In this document: positions 1-5,029 of the stretch, in pieces
Layout of the letters: each line of letters starts with the position of its first letter
How positions within the stretch are numbered: position 1 is the stretch's first letter
Assembly: GCA_023386135.1 (NCBI GenBank)
Contig: JAEWKG010000198.1
Span: 1 to 5,063, forward strand
From: Pseudomonadota bacterium
GTDB lineage: Bacteria > Pseudomonadota > Alphaproteobacteria > Sphingomonadales > Sphingomonadaceae
DNA: 5,063 nucleotides
Reading direction: 5' to 3'
Notes under the pieces: generated by a model
The model's input: the letters and a program-made list of their open reading frames with translations, nothing else
What the model was told of the DNA's origin: nothing
Database searches by the model: none
Position numbers and translations under genes: made by a program

Positions 1-14
1 CTACCCGAGCGGCG

Positions 15-48
15 GGCGGTCGGGACCGGTTAGACGATCCCGACCGCC
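15..48 (-). terminator. Hairpin around the serine palmitoyltransferase stop codon, possible terminator
   Basis: Positions 15-25 and 38-48 are a perfect 11-bp inverted repeat (GGCGGTCGGGA against TCCCGACCGCC) with a 12-base loop. The TAA stop of the minus-strand serine palmitoyltransferase gene (30-32) lies in the loop. Read in the direction of transcription, the stem starts in the last codons and ends just past the stop. No T-run follows, so this is not a textbook intrinsic terminator. A GC-rich stem at the 3' end could still aid termination or protect the mRNA end. The pairing is seen directly; the role is inferred. Confidence 0.45.
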
Positions 49-1280
49 TTGCCCGCGCGCTCGAACATGCCGAGGATGGTCTCGACTTCCTCGGCCGAGT
101 GCTCGGCGCACAGCGAGCAGCGCAGCAGCGTCATGTTGGCGGGCGTCGCCGGGGGCCGGGCGAGGTTGACGTAGAGGCCTTCCTTCAAGAGCGCCTCCCA
201 CATCGCCGCGCCACGTTCGAGGTCGGGCATGATGACCGCGACGATCGCGCTTTGCGGTTCCTTCGTGCCGAGCTCGAACCCCAGGGCAGTGAGCCCGTGG
301 TGCAACCGCTTGGAATTCTCCCATAAGTGCGCGCGCTTGTTGGAGCCCGCCATCAGCTTGCGGATCGAAGTCGCCGCGGTCGCCACCACACTCGGCGGGA
401 GGCTCGCGGTGAACACATACGGTCGGCACACCAGCCGCATTATCTCGAACTTCGGGTGGTTGGAGACGCAGAACCCGCCGACCGTGCCGACGCTCTTGGA
501 GAAGGTGCCGATCACGAAGTCGACGTCCTCCAGGCAGCCCTGATCCTCGGCCACCCCGCGCCCGTGCTCGCCGATGAAGCCCATCGAGTGCGCCTCGTCG
601 ACCAGCACCATCGCGCCGTGCTTCTTGGCGACCGCGATCATCTCTTTGAGCGGGGCGATGTCGCCGAGCATCGAATAGACGCCCTCCAGCACCACCAGCT
701 TGCCCGCGCCTTCGGGGATGCGGCCCAGCCGCTTGTCCATCGCCTCGATGTCGTTGTGCTTGAACGGCACCACCTCGGCGTTCCCCATCGCGCAGCCGTC
801 CCAGATCGAGGCGTGGCTGTCGATGTCGAGCACTATGTAATCGCCCTTGCCGGCGATGGTGGAGATGATCCCGAGGTTTGCCTGATAGCCGGTGGAAAAG
901 ACCATCGCGTGGTCCATCCCGTAGAACTCCTTGAGCGCCTCCTCGCAGGCCTTGTGCCCCTGGTAGGTCCCGTTGAGGACGCGCGAGCCGGTGGTGCCCG
1001 AACCGTAGTCCTCCAGCGCCTGCTTGCCCGCGGCGATCACGTCTTCGTCGAACGTCATGCCCATGTAGTTGTAGGTGCCGAGCAGGATCGTATCGCGCCC
1101 GTTGCAAATCGCCCGGGTGGGGGAGAGAACCTTCTCCATCACCAGGTTGAAGGGATCCTCCTGCCCCGTCGACAGCAGCCCTTCGCGCATCGCGATGAGG
1201 TCGTCGAACTTCGAGAACAAGTCGCGGTCGTGGCCTTCCCGCGCCTCCGGGCGGTCGGGCTCGTCGATGCCTTCGCTCAT
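30..1280 (-). CDS. spt: Serine palmitoyltransferase (sphingolipid synthesis)
   Basis: This 416-residue cytoplasmic PLP enzyme of the alpha-oxoamine synthase family condenses L-serine with a palmitoyl thioester, releasing CO2, to give 3-ketosphinganine, the first committed step of sphingolipid synthesis. From memory it matches the soluble Sphingomonas paucimobilis enzyme (about 420 residues) along nearly its whole length, with a constant three-residue offset. The PLP lysine is Lys262 in GTFSKSVGTVGG; His156 (DSHAS) stacks on the cofactor; Asp228 and His231 lie in VDEAHSMGF; Arg375 in the ARPPATP loop binds the substrate carboxylate; Asn71 and Tyr70 lie in GTYNYMGM. It has no transmembrane segment, as expected for the bacterial homodimer. 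The ATG shares one base with the stop of the upstream acyl carrier protein gene and has only a weak ribosome-binding site, so translational coupling is likely. All recognised catalytic residues are present. The related enzymes KBL and AONS lack this close a match, so the call is secure. Confidence 0.96.
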   Translation of the reverse strand: MSEGIDEPDRPEAREGHDRDLFSKFDDLIAMREGLLSTGQEDPFNLVMEKVLSPTRAICNGRDTILLGTYNYMGMTFDEDVIAAGKQALEDYGSGTTGSRVLNGTYQGHKACEEALKEFYGMDHAMVFSTGYQANLGIISTIAGKGDYIVLDIDSHASIWDGCAMGNAEVVPFKHNDIEAMDKRLGRIPEGAGKLVVLEGVYSMLGDIAPLKEMIAVAKKHGAMVLVDEAHSMGFIGEHGRGVAEDQGCLEDVDFVIGTFSKSVGTVGGFCVSNHPKFEIMRLVCRPYVFTASLPPSVVATAATSIRKLMAGSNKRAHLWENSKRLHHGLTALGFELGTKEPQSAIVAVIMPDLERGAAMWEALLKEGLYVNLARPPATPANMTLLRCSLCAEHSAEEVETILGMFERAGKAVGIV

Positions 1281-1519
1281 CAGTTCTGCATCTCGGTCAC
1301 GGCGTCGACCAGGTTGCCCCAGGTCTCGATCTCGGCCTGCTGGTTCATCGAGATGATGATGTCGAATTCGTCCTCGATCGCGGCGACGAAATCCATCACT
1401 GTCAGGCTGTCGAATTCGAGGTCACCGGCAAACGTCGTGTCCTCGTCGATCTCGGCCTGCTTCTTGTTGAACGGTTCGACCAGCGCGCGGATGCGGGCTT
1501 CGACTTCGGATCGGTCCAT
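1280..1519 (-). CDS. Acyl carrier protein dedicated to serine palmitoyltransferase
   Basis: This is a 79-residue acidic acyl carrier protein. Ser38 in the motif EFDSLTVMDF is the expected 4'-phosphopantetheine site, followed by the helix-III-like acidic stretch AAIEDEFDIIIS; total length is typical of the family. It is the first gene of a two-gene operon with serine palmitoyltransferase, and its TGA overlaps the next ATG as TGATG. Published work on Sphingomonas wittichii and Caulobacter describes an unusual carrier protein next to this enzyme that supplies its acyl chain, so the context points to that role rather than to general fatty-acid synthesis. The window shows no acyl-ACP synthetase to load it. 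Upstream of the ATG, reading on the minus strand, AGGA lies about 13 bases away, a slightly long but usable ribosome-binding site. The family call is firm; the specific partnership is inferred from position. Confidence 0.92.
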   Translation of the reverse strand: MDRSEVEARIRALVEPFNKKQAEIDEDTTFAGDLEFDSLTVMDFVAAIEDEFDIIISMNQQAEIETWGNLVDAVTEMQN

Positions 1520-1653
1520 GAGCTCTACTGTTTCCTAGTTCGGCGCGCGGGGAGCCGCGCGCCTGCCATTCCAATGCGGCGGAAAAGCGGCTTGCCCGCG
1601 CGCTTGTCAAGCTTGCCGACCGCTGGCAATCCTCGCGCTGGGGGAGATTGGCC
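1520..1653. promoter_or_regulatory. Divergent intergenic region with candidate -35 elements
   Basis: These 134 bases separate the starts of the minus-strand acyl carrier protein operon and the plus-strand PycTM-like gene, so promoters for both should lie here. A TTGACA hexamer occurs on the minus strand at 1610-1605, and the overlapping plus strand reads TTGTCA at 1604-1609. An 8-base palindrome CAAGCTTG follows at 1608-1615. No convincing -10 box is found at 16-18 bases from either hexamer, so these are only candidates. A GCTTGCC heptamer is repeated at 1590-1596 and 1611-1617. Confidence 0.3.
1641..1647 (+). promoter_or_regulatory. Ribosome-binding site that fixes the PycTM-like start
   Basis: GGGGAGA lies six bases before the ATG at 1654, a good Shine-Dalgarno spacing. 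It directly abuts the in-frame TTG at 1648, leaving no spacer, so initiation at TTG is unlikely and the ATG is the better start. Confidence 0.6.
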
Positions 1654-2199
1654 ATGGAATCCGAGAACTCGGCGCCGCCGGCAGGCTCGCAGCACGGCAC
1701 TTCGGCATACTCGCTCCATGCCATCCATCTGGTGCGCACCACCCAGCAGCAGACGCTGCAGTTGTCGCAGATGGCCGACCAGAAGGCCTCGATCCTCATG
1801 GGGGCGAGCTTCCTCGTGTTCTCGATCGCGGTCAGCCGGGCGTTCTCTGGACACCTTCCAGTGAGCTTGGCGATTCTGGCACTGTTCGCCTTCCTGAGCT
1901 CGCTGTGCGCGGTAATCGCGGTGCTGCCCTCGGTCTCCCCGAAGGGCGAGCCGCAAGGCGCGAACCGCCTGTTCTTCGGCCACTTCGCCGCGCGCGACGA
2001 GGCGGAATGGACCGAAGACGTGCTCGAACGGCTGCGCGACGACGAGGCGGTGTTCCGCACCATGCTCCACGACATCTACCAGAACGGCCAGGTCCTGCGC
2101 CGCAAGAAGTACCGCTTCCTCGCGATCGCCTATCGCCTGTTCGTGTTCGGCCTGGTGGTGACGCTGGTCTCGTTCGTGGTGGAAATGACCGCGCGATAA
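1654..2199 (+). CDS. PycTM-like (DUF5706, Pycsar effector family) membrane protein
   Basis: This 181-residue protein resembles the DUF5706/PycTM family, whose best-studied members are membrane effectors of Pycsar anti-phage systems: a PycC cyclase makes cCMP or cUMP and the effector then damages the inner membrane. Features in order are a polar N-terminus (1-20); an amphipathic stretch with the family hallmark ADQKASILMG (41-50); a first transmembrane helix (about 46-63); a second (68-92); a soluble segment (93-150) with NRLFFGHF (104-111), an acidic helical stretch and DIYQNGQVLRRKKYR (140-154); and a third transmembrane helix (155-177). No signal peptide, HD domain or nucleotide-binding domain is fused to it. 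It is transcribed away from the sphingolipid operon and faces the SDHAF4-type gene, with no cyclase next to it. Family membership is well supported. A defence role is not, because many family members have no known partner; a housekeeping envelope role is equally possible. Confidence 0.8.
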   Translation: MESENSAPPAGSQHGTSAYSLHAIHLVRTTQQQTLQLSQMADQKASILMGASFLVFSIAVSRAFSGHLPVSLAILALFAFLSSLCAVIAVLPSVSPKGEPQGANRLFFGHFAARDEAEWTEDVLERLRDDEAVFRTMLHDIYQNGQVLRRKKYRFLAIAYRLFVFGLVVTLVSFVVEMTAR

Positions 2200-2213
2200 C
2201 GGGCAGAAAACCC

Positions 2214-2252
2214 GGGCGGCCGGCCGCTCGATCGAGTTGCCGATGGGCCGCC
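2214..2252. terminator. Nested palindromes between convergent genes, possible two-way terminator
   Basis: The 72-base gap between the PycTM-like stop and the convergent SDHAF4-type stop is rich in symmetry. GGCGGCC at 2215-2221 pairs with GGCCGCC at 2246-2252. Within or overlapping this are the perfect palindromes GCGGCCGGCCGC (2216-2227) and CTCGATCGAG (2227-2236). There is no T-run on either strand. The placement suits a bidirectional terminator, but GC-rich DNA gives such palindromes by chance fairly often. Confidence 0.3.
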
Positions 2253-2271
2253 TTCGCCGCGACGACAAACT

Positions 2272-2427
2272 TCAGAAATCGACCGCGACGCCGTCCTTGA
2301 CCCAGTCGCCGTAGCGGGTGGGGCTCAGCTTTTCGTCAGACGTGCCCGGCTTCGGCTCGGGCGGCGGAGCGCTCGACCAGTGGGCCGGCTTGGCGAACTT
2401 GGCGGGGCGTTTGGTCGCGCGTTCCAT
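2272..2427 (-). CDS. DUF1674 / SDHAF4-type succinate dehydrogenase assembly factor
   Basis: This small gene encodes 51 residues. The C-terminal half carries the family signature SPTRYGDWVKDGVAVDF (35-51), where the P-T-R-Y-G-D-W core and the final D-F are hallmarks of DUF1674, the bacterial relatives of mitochondrial SDHAF4. SDHAF4 binds flavinylated SdhA and promotes its assembly with SdhB. The N-terminal half is basic and proline-rich (PPPEPKPG, 21-28) and is probably disordered, which is normal for the family. The ATG at 2427 gives a protein of usual length. The frame stays open for hundreds of codons further upstream, but that part is antisense to rsmB and is not coding. It is head-to-head with rsmB, 57 bases apart. 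No sdh gene is in the window. The ribosome-binding site is weak, so an alternative nearby start is possible. The function is inferred from the family. Confidence 0.85.
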   Translation of the reverse strand: MERATKRPAKFAKPAHWSSAPPPEPKPGTSDEKLSPTRYGDWVKDGVAVDF

Positions 2428-2484
2428 GCTCGCGAAGATGGGCGCGCTGGCGCGGGGATGCAATCGCCGATAGGGCACGCAGCG
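2428..2484. promoter_or_regulatory. Short divergent spacer between SDHAF4-type gene and rsmB
   Basis: These 57 bases separate two divergent starts, so promoters for both genes must lie here or reach into the coding sequences. TAGGG at 2471-2475, nine bases before the ATG at 2485, is a reasonable ribosome-binding site for rsmB. An in-frame ATG at 2458 has a G-run abutting it with no spacer, so it is less likely to be the start. I see no clear -35/-10 pair. Confidence 0.35.
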
Positions 2485-3720
2485 ATGGTGAAAATCCAAG
2501 GACTGGCTGCACGCACCGCGGCGCTGCGCATGCTCGACGCGGTGCTCCGGCGGGGCGAGACGCTCGATCTTGCCGAGGGCCAGTACGCCAAGGGCCTGAC
2601 CCCGAGCGACCGCGGCCTGGCGCGGGCGATAGCGAGCGAGACTCTGCGCTGGCTCATTGATCTCGACGCCTTGATCAACGGCGCGACCGCGCAGGCGCTG
2701 CCGGACGATGCCAAGCCGCGCATGGTGCAGCGGATGATGCTGGCGCAATGGCTGCGGCTCGACACCCCGCCGCACGCGGTGATTGCCACCGGACTTGAGC
2801 AATTGAGCGGCGGACCGCGCCGCCTGGCACACGGGGTCTTCTCGGCGCTGGCGAAACGCGAGGTGGTGCTCCCGGAGGTCCCGACCCTGCCGCCCGCCGT
2901 CGCGGCGCGGTGGGGCGAACGCGCCGATGCCATTGCCGCCGCGCTGGCCGAGCCGCCGCCGCTCGATCTGTCGCTGCGGAACCCCTCCGAAACCGAGCGC
3001 TGGGCAAGCGAACTCGGCGGCATCTCCCTCGCCTCTGGCCATGTCCGCTTGCCGCGCGGCGGCGCGGTCGAGCGGCTCGCCGGGTTCGAGGAAGGCGCAT
3101 GGTGGGTGCAGGACCTCGCCGCCTCGATCCCTGCCCGCCTGCTCGGCGCGGGAGAAGGGCGGCGTGTGCTCGACCTGTGTGCCGCGCCGGGGGGCAAGAC
3201 ACTGCAACTCGCCGCCGCGCGCTGGCAGGTCACCAGCCTCGACAAGAGCGTCAAGCGATTGGACCGGCTGGTCGAGAACCTCGACCGCACCGGCCTCGCC
3301 GCCGAAGTCGTCGCGGCCGACGCGCTCAAGTGGGAGCCGTCGCGCCCCTACGACGCGATCCTGCTCGATGCACCGTGCACCGCGACCGGCACATGCCGCC
3401 GGCATCCCGACGTGCTGCATCGCGTGCGGGAGCGCCAGATCGCCGAGATGGCGGAAGTGCAGGCCGCCATCTTCGGGCGGGCGGCCAGCTGGCTCGCCCC
3501 CGGCGGGACGCTGGTCTACGCCACCTGTTCGCTCGAGCCGGAAGAGGGCGAGTTGCAGGCGCCGCCTCCCGGTCTTTCCATTCAGTCCGTCACCCCGAGC
3601 GAGTTGCCGGCAGGGCTTGTTCCCACGCTCGAAGGCACCGTGCGCACCGATCCGGGAATGCTCGCCGAACACGGCGGAATCGACGGCTTCTTCGTCGCCC
3701 GCTGGCGCAAGACGGGCTGA
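2485..3720 (+). CDS. rsmB: RsmB-type 16S rRNA (cytosine-5) methyltransferase, RsmB/NOP family
   Basis: This 411-residue class I SAM-dependent RNA m5C methyltransferase resembles RsmB, which methylates C967 of 16S rRNA. Residues 1 to about 125 look like the helical NusB-type RNA-binding domain of the family (ARTAALRMLDAVLRRGETLD near the start). The catalytic domain follows: motif I at 228-239 (VLDLCAAPGGKT) for SAM; Asp253 in SLDKS; Asp279 in AADAL; motif IV DAPCTATGT (295-303) with Cys298; motif VI ATCSLEPEEGE (346-356) with Cys348. In this family the motif VI cysteine attacks the base and the motif IV cysteine helps release the product; both are present. The end, DGFFVARWRK, is typical. The ATG at 2485 is chosen because TAGGG lies nine bases upstream and the family N-terminus begins shortly after; the frame is open further upstream. 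The family is certain; the exact rRNA target (C967 or another m5C site) is inferred. Confidence 0.9.
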   Translation: MVKIQGLAARTAALRMLDAVLRRGETLDLAEGQYAKGLTPSDRGLARAIASETLRWLIDLDALINGATAQALPDDAKPRMVQRMMLAQWLRLDTPPHAVIATGLEQLSGGPRRLAHGVFSALAKREVVLPEVPTLPPAVAARWGERADAIAAALAEPPPLDLSLRNPSETERWASELGGISLASGHVRLPRGGAVERLAGFEEGAWWVQDLAASIPARLLGAGEGRRVLDLCAAPGGKTLQLAAARWQVTSLDKSVKRLDRLVENLDRTGLAAEVVAADALKWEPSRPYDAILLDAPCTATGTCRRHPDVLHRVRERQIAEMAEVQAAIFGRAASWLAPGGTLVYATCSLEPEEGELQAPPPGLSIQSVTPSELPAGLVPTLEGTVRTDPGMLAEHGGIDGFFVARWRKTG

Positions 3721-3980
3721 CACGACCCGCACTTTCGCTCCGCTCGCCGCAGCCAGCGCTCGCATCGCCCCCGCCTTGTCAGGGTCCGGCGCATCTGTTC
3801 ATCTGGCAGCAAGCTGCGCGCCAACAGCGCCGACAGCGACGCGAACGGCCGGTCGCCCGGCTCGATCGTGGTCGCAGAGATGCGGGGCGAGGATCGATGG
3901 CCTGGCGGGCCGCGAAGAGGGGGTGCGGCCGACCGGCCGCAGGCGCGCATGCTGGGCCGTCCCAGAAGACGGACGTTCAG
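3721..3980. other. 260-base intergenic stretch, no supported gene
   Basis: Several reading frames are open here only because stop codons are rare in GC-rich DNA; none gives a recognisable protein. The frame of the following OmpA-family gene is open throughout, with an ATG at 3897, but the added 28 residues are arginine-, glycine- and alanine-rich and would bury the signal peptide. A short inverted repeat, GCGGCC (3925-3930) and GGCCGC (3935-3940) with loop GACC, lies about 40 bases before the next start and has no T-run. The promoter of the OmpA-family gene should be here, but I cannot pick out its boxes. Confidence 0.4.
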
Positions 3981-4853
3981 ATGAAGACCATGACCAAGGG
4001 CCTCGGCGCCCTCGCCCTGCTCGCGGTGGCGAGCGGATCGACCGGCCTTGCGGCGCAGCAGGCGCCCGCCGATGGCGAATACGCCACCACCGTGACGGGC
4101 GAGGTCCCCAGCGATCTCACCGGCATGCCCGCCGGCCCCGATGTCGAGGGCATCATCACCGCCAAGAGCAGCGGCAAGATGCAGATCACCGGCAACGACG
4201 GCGCGGCGACGGTGGTCAACGTCAGCGCGGCGACGAAGATCAAGGGTAGCGGCGGGTTCCTCGGCCTCAACCGCGACAAGCTCGCCGCCGATGCGCTGCT
4301 CAACGGCCTGCCGATCGCGGTCGAGACGGTACAGTGGGGCGGCGGCCTCATCGCCAGCGAGATCAAGCTGAAGAGCAAGGACTTGCGCACCGCCTCGATG
4401 ATCCGCGGCGGCACCGTCCAGGGCTTCGCCGAGCAAACCGCTGCCACCGAGGCGCTGCGCGGCCGGCTCGGCGATATCGACAAGTACAACCTCAAGGGCA
4501 CGACCAACGTCAACTTCGACACCGGCCGCGCCGACCTGTCGGAGCAGGCCAAGACCGATCTGTGCGCCGCGGCGCAACAGGCGGACGCGACCGACAACGC
4601 GCTCCTCCTAGTGATCGGCTACACCGATTCCACCGGCAGCGAGGACTTCAACCAGACGCTGAGCGAGAAGCGCGCCAGCAAGGTGGTGAACTTCCTGCAG
4701 CAGCACTGCGGCTGGAAACCCTACCGCATGCTGACCCCGACCGGGATGGCCGAAGCCGACCCGCTGGCCGACAATTCGACCGACTACGGCAAGGCGCAGA
4801 ACCGCCGCGTCGCGGTCAACATCCTCGTCAGCAAGAGCGTCGACGGGTTGTAA
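3981..4853 (+). CDS. OmpA-family envelope protein with DUF5666-like N-terminal domain
   Basis: This 290-residue exported protein probably anchors to peptidoglycan in the periplasm. A Sec signal peptide covers residues 1 to about 25: lysines at 2 and 6, a hydrophobic core GALALLAVA, and a likely cut near LAA-QQ. No lipobox cysteine is present. Residues about 53-135 form a beta-rich domain (VEGIITAKSSGKMQITGNDG, then KIKG, then GGGLIASEIKLKSKD) that resembles DUF5666-type domains. A short helical linker (145-171) leads to the OmpA-like domain (174-284). There Asp216 in GYTDSTG and Arg231 in LSEKRA, fifteen residues apart, match the pair that binds diaminopimelate in Acinetobacter OmpA; NRRVAV closes the domain. 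The mature part has just two cysteines, 195 and 243, which could form a disulfide. There is no beta-barrel. The ATG at 3981, with GGA seven bases upstream, puts the signal peptide at the N-terminus. The OmpA domain is sure; the N-terminal domain call is tentative. Confidence 0.88.
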   Translation: MKTMTKGLGALALLAVASGSTGLAAQQAPADGEYATTVTGEVPSDLTGMPAGPDVEGIITAKSSGKMQITGNDGAATVVNVSAATKIKGSGGFLGLNRDKLAADALLNGLPIAVETVQWGGGLIASEIKLKSKDLRTASMIRGGTVQGFAEQTAATEALRGRLGDIDKYNLKGTTNVNFDTGRADLSEQAKTDLCAAAQQADATDNALLLVIGYTDSTGSEDFNQTLSEKRASKVVNFLQQHCGWKPYRMLTPTGMAEADPLADNSTDYGKAQNRRVAVNILVSKSVDGL

Positions 4854-4855
4854 AA

Positions 4856-4867
4856 GGGCGAAAGCCC
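4856..4867 (+). terminator. Small GAAA-loop hairpin just after the OmpA-family stop
   Basis: GGGC (4856-4859), loop GAAA (4860-4863) and GCCC (4864-4867) form a 4-bp stem with a GNRA tetraloop two bases after the TAA. The 3' arm shares bases 4865-4867 with the following larger hairpin, so the two cannot form together. No T-run follows. It could be a 3'-end stabiliser rather than a terminator. Confidence 0.3.
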
Positions 4868-4896
4868 TCTCCGCTTGCGGGAGAGGGTTGGGAGCA

Positions 4897-4921
4897 CCCC
4901 ACAAAGTAATACTTTGTGGGG
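4897..4921. repeat. Perfect AT-containing 11-bp hairpin inside the repeat element
   Basis: CCCCACAAAGT (4897-4907) and ACTTTGTGGGG (4911-4921) are perfect inverted repeats around the loop AAT. The inner part is much richer in A and T than anything nearby, so chance formation is unlikely. No T-run follows on either strand. It could be a protein-binding palindrome, a cruciform or a module inserted into the larger element. Confidence 0.6.
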
Positions 4922-4928
4922 ACCCCGC

Positions 4929-4973
4929 GAGAGGGGGCCGCCGCGCAAGCGGCGGTTTGCGTCGCCCCCTCTC
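4929..4973. repeat. Nested stem: 10-bp outer arms around a GCAA-loop hairpin
   Basis: The outer arms GAGAGGGGGC (4929-4938) and GCCCCCTCTC (4964-4973) are perfectly complementary. Inside them CCGCCGC (4938-4944) pairs with GCGGCGG (4949-4955) around the tetraloop GCAA, a GNRA loop; base 4938 is shared by both stems. The eight bases 4956-4963 (TTTGCGTC) would be an unpaired bulge on the 3' side. Confidence 0.6.
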
Positions 4974-5029
4974 CCTCCGCCGCTTTGCGGCTCCTCCCTC
5001 TCCCGCAAGGGGAGAGGGGTGGGTGCCAC

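Larger units (their letters stand above)
4865..5018. repeat. Palindrome-rich intergenic repeat element with inverted end copies
   Basis: This 154-base unit starts and ends with hairpins built on CCCTCTCC/GGGAGAGGG. The first spans 4865-4887 (8-bp stem) and the last 4996-5018 (9-bp stem, loop GCAAG). Each is 23 bases long, and the last, reverse-complemented, matches the first at 22 of 23 positions. Between them are a perfect 11-bp hairpin at 4897-4921, a nested structure at 4929-4973 and a 5-bp hairpin at 4979-4991 (GCCGC-TTT-GCGGC). The unit fills the gap between a plus-strand stop and a minus-strand stop and encodes nothing recognisable. This design fits a REP/BIME-like or MITE-like repetitive element; copy number in the genome cannot be seen from here. 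It may also terminate transcription from both sides. Confidence 0.7.

Noticed and set aside
1..1107. Long minus-strand open frame in a second register across the serine palmitoyltransferase gene
   Set aside because: Its product is an arginine- and glycine-rich low-complexity string, and the overlapping frame encodes a fully recognisable enzyme. It is a by-product of high GC content.
327..1538. Long plus-strand open frame antisense to serine palmitoyltransferase and the acyl carrier protein
   Set aside because: The translation is histidine-, arginine- and valine-rich with no recognisable motif, and it is antisense to two certain genes.
1520..2271. Complete Pycsar anti-phage operon
   Set aside because: Only the effector-like membrane protein is present. 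No uridylate or cytidylate cyclase motif appears in any frame nearby.
2428..3765. Upstream extension of the SDHAF4-type frame to nearly 500 codons
   Set aside because: All of this part is antisense to rsmB and shows no domain; only the last 51 codons match a known family.
2910..3980. Plus-strand frame running from inside rsmB into the OmpA-family gene
   Set aside because: The part before 3981 is out of frame with rsmB and arginine-rich. The signal peptide places the true start at 3981, so this is not a fusion protein.
3897..3980. Upstream in-frame ATG as the OmpA-family start
   Set aside because: It has a nearby AGGA, but only three bases before the ATG, and would place 28 basic residues ahead of a canonical signal peptide.
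4865..5026. CRISPR array
   Set aside because: The repeated modules are few, inverted and unevenly spaced, with no regular unique spacers and no cas genes. They are hairpin modules of an intergenic repeat.
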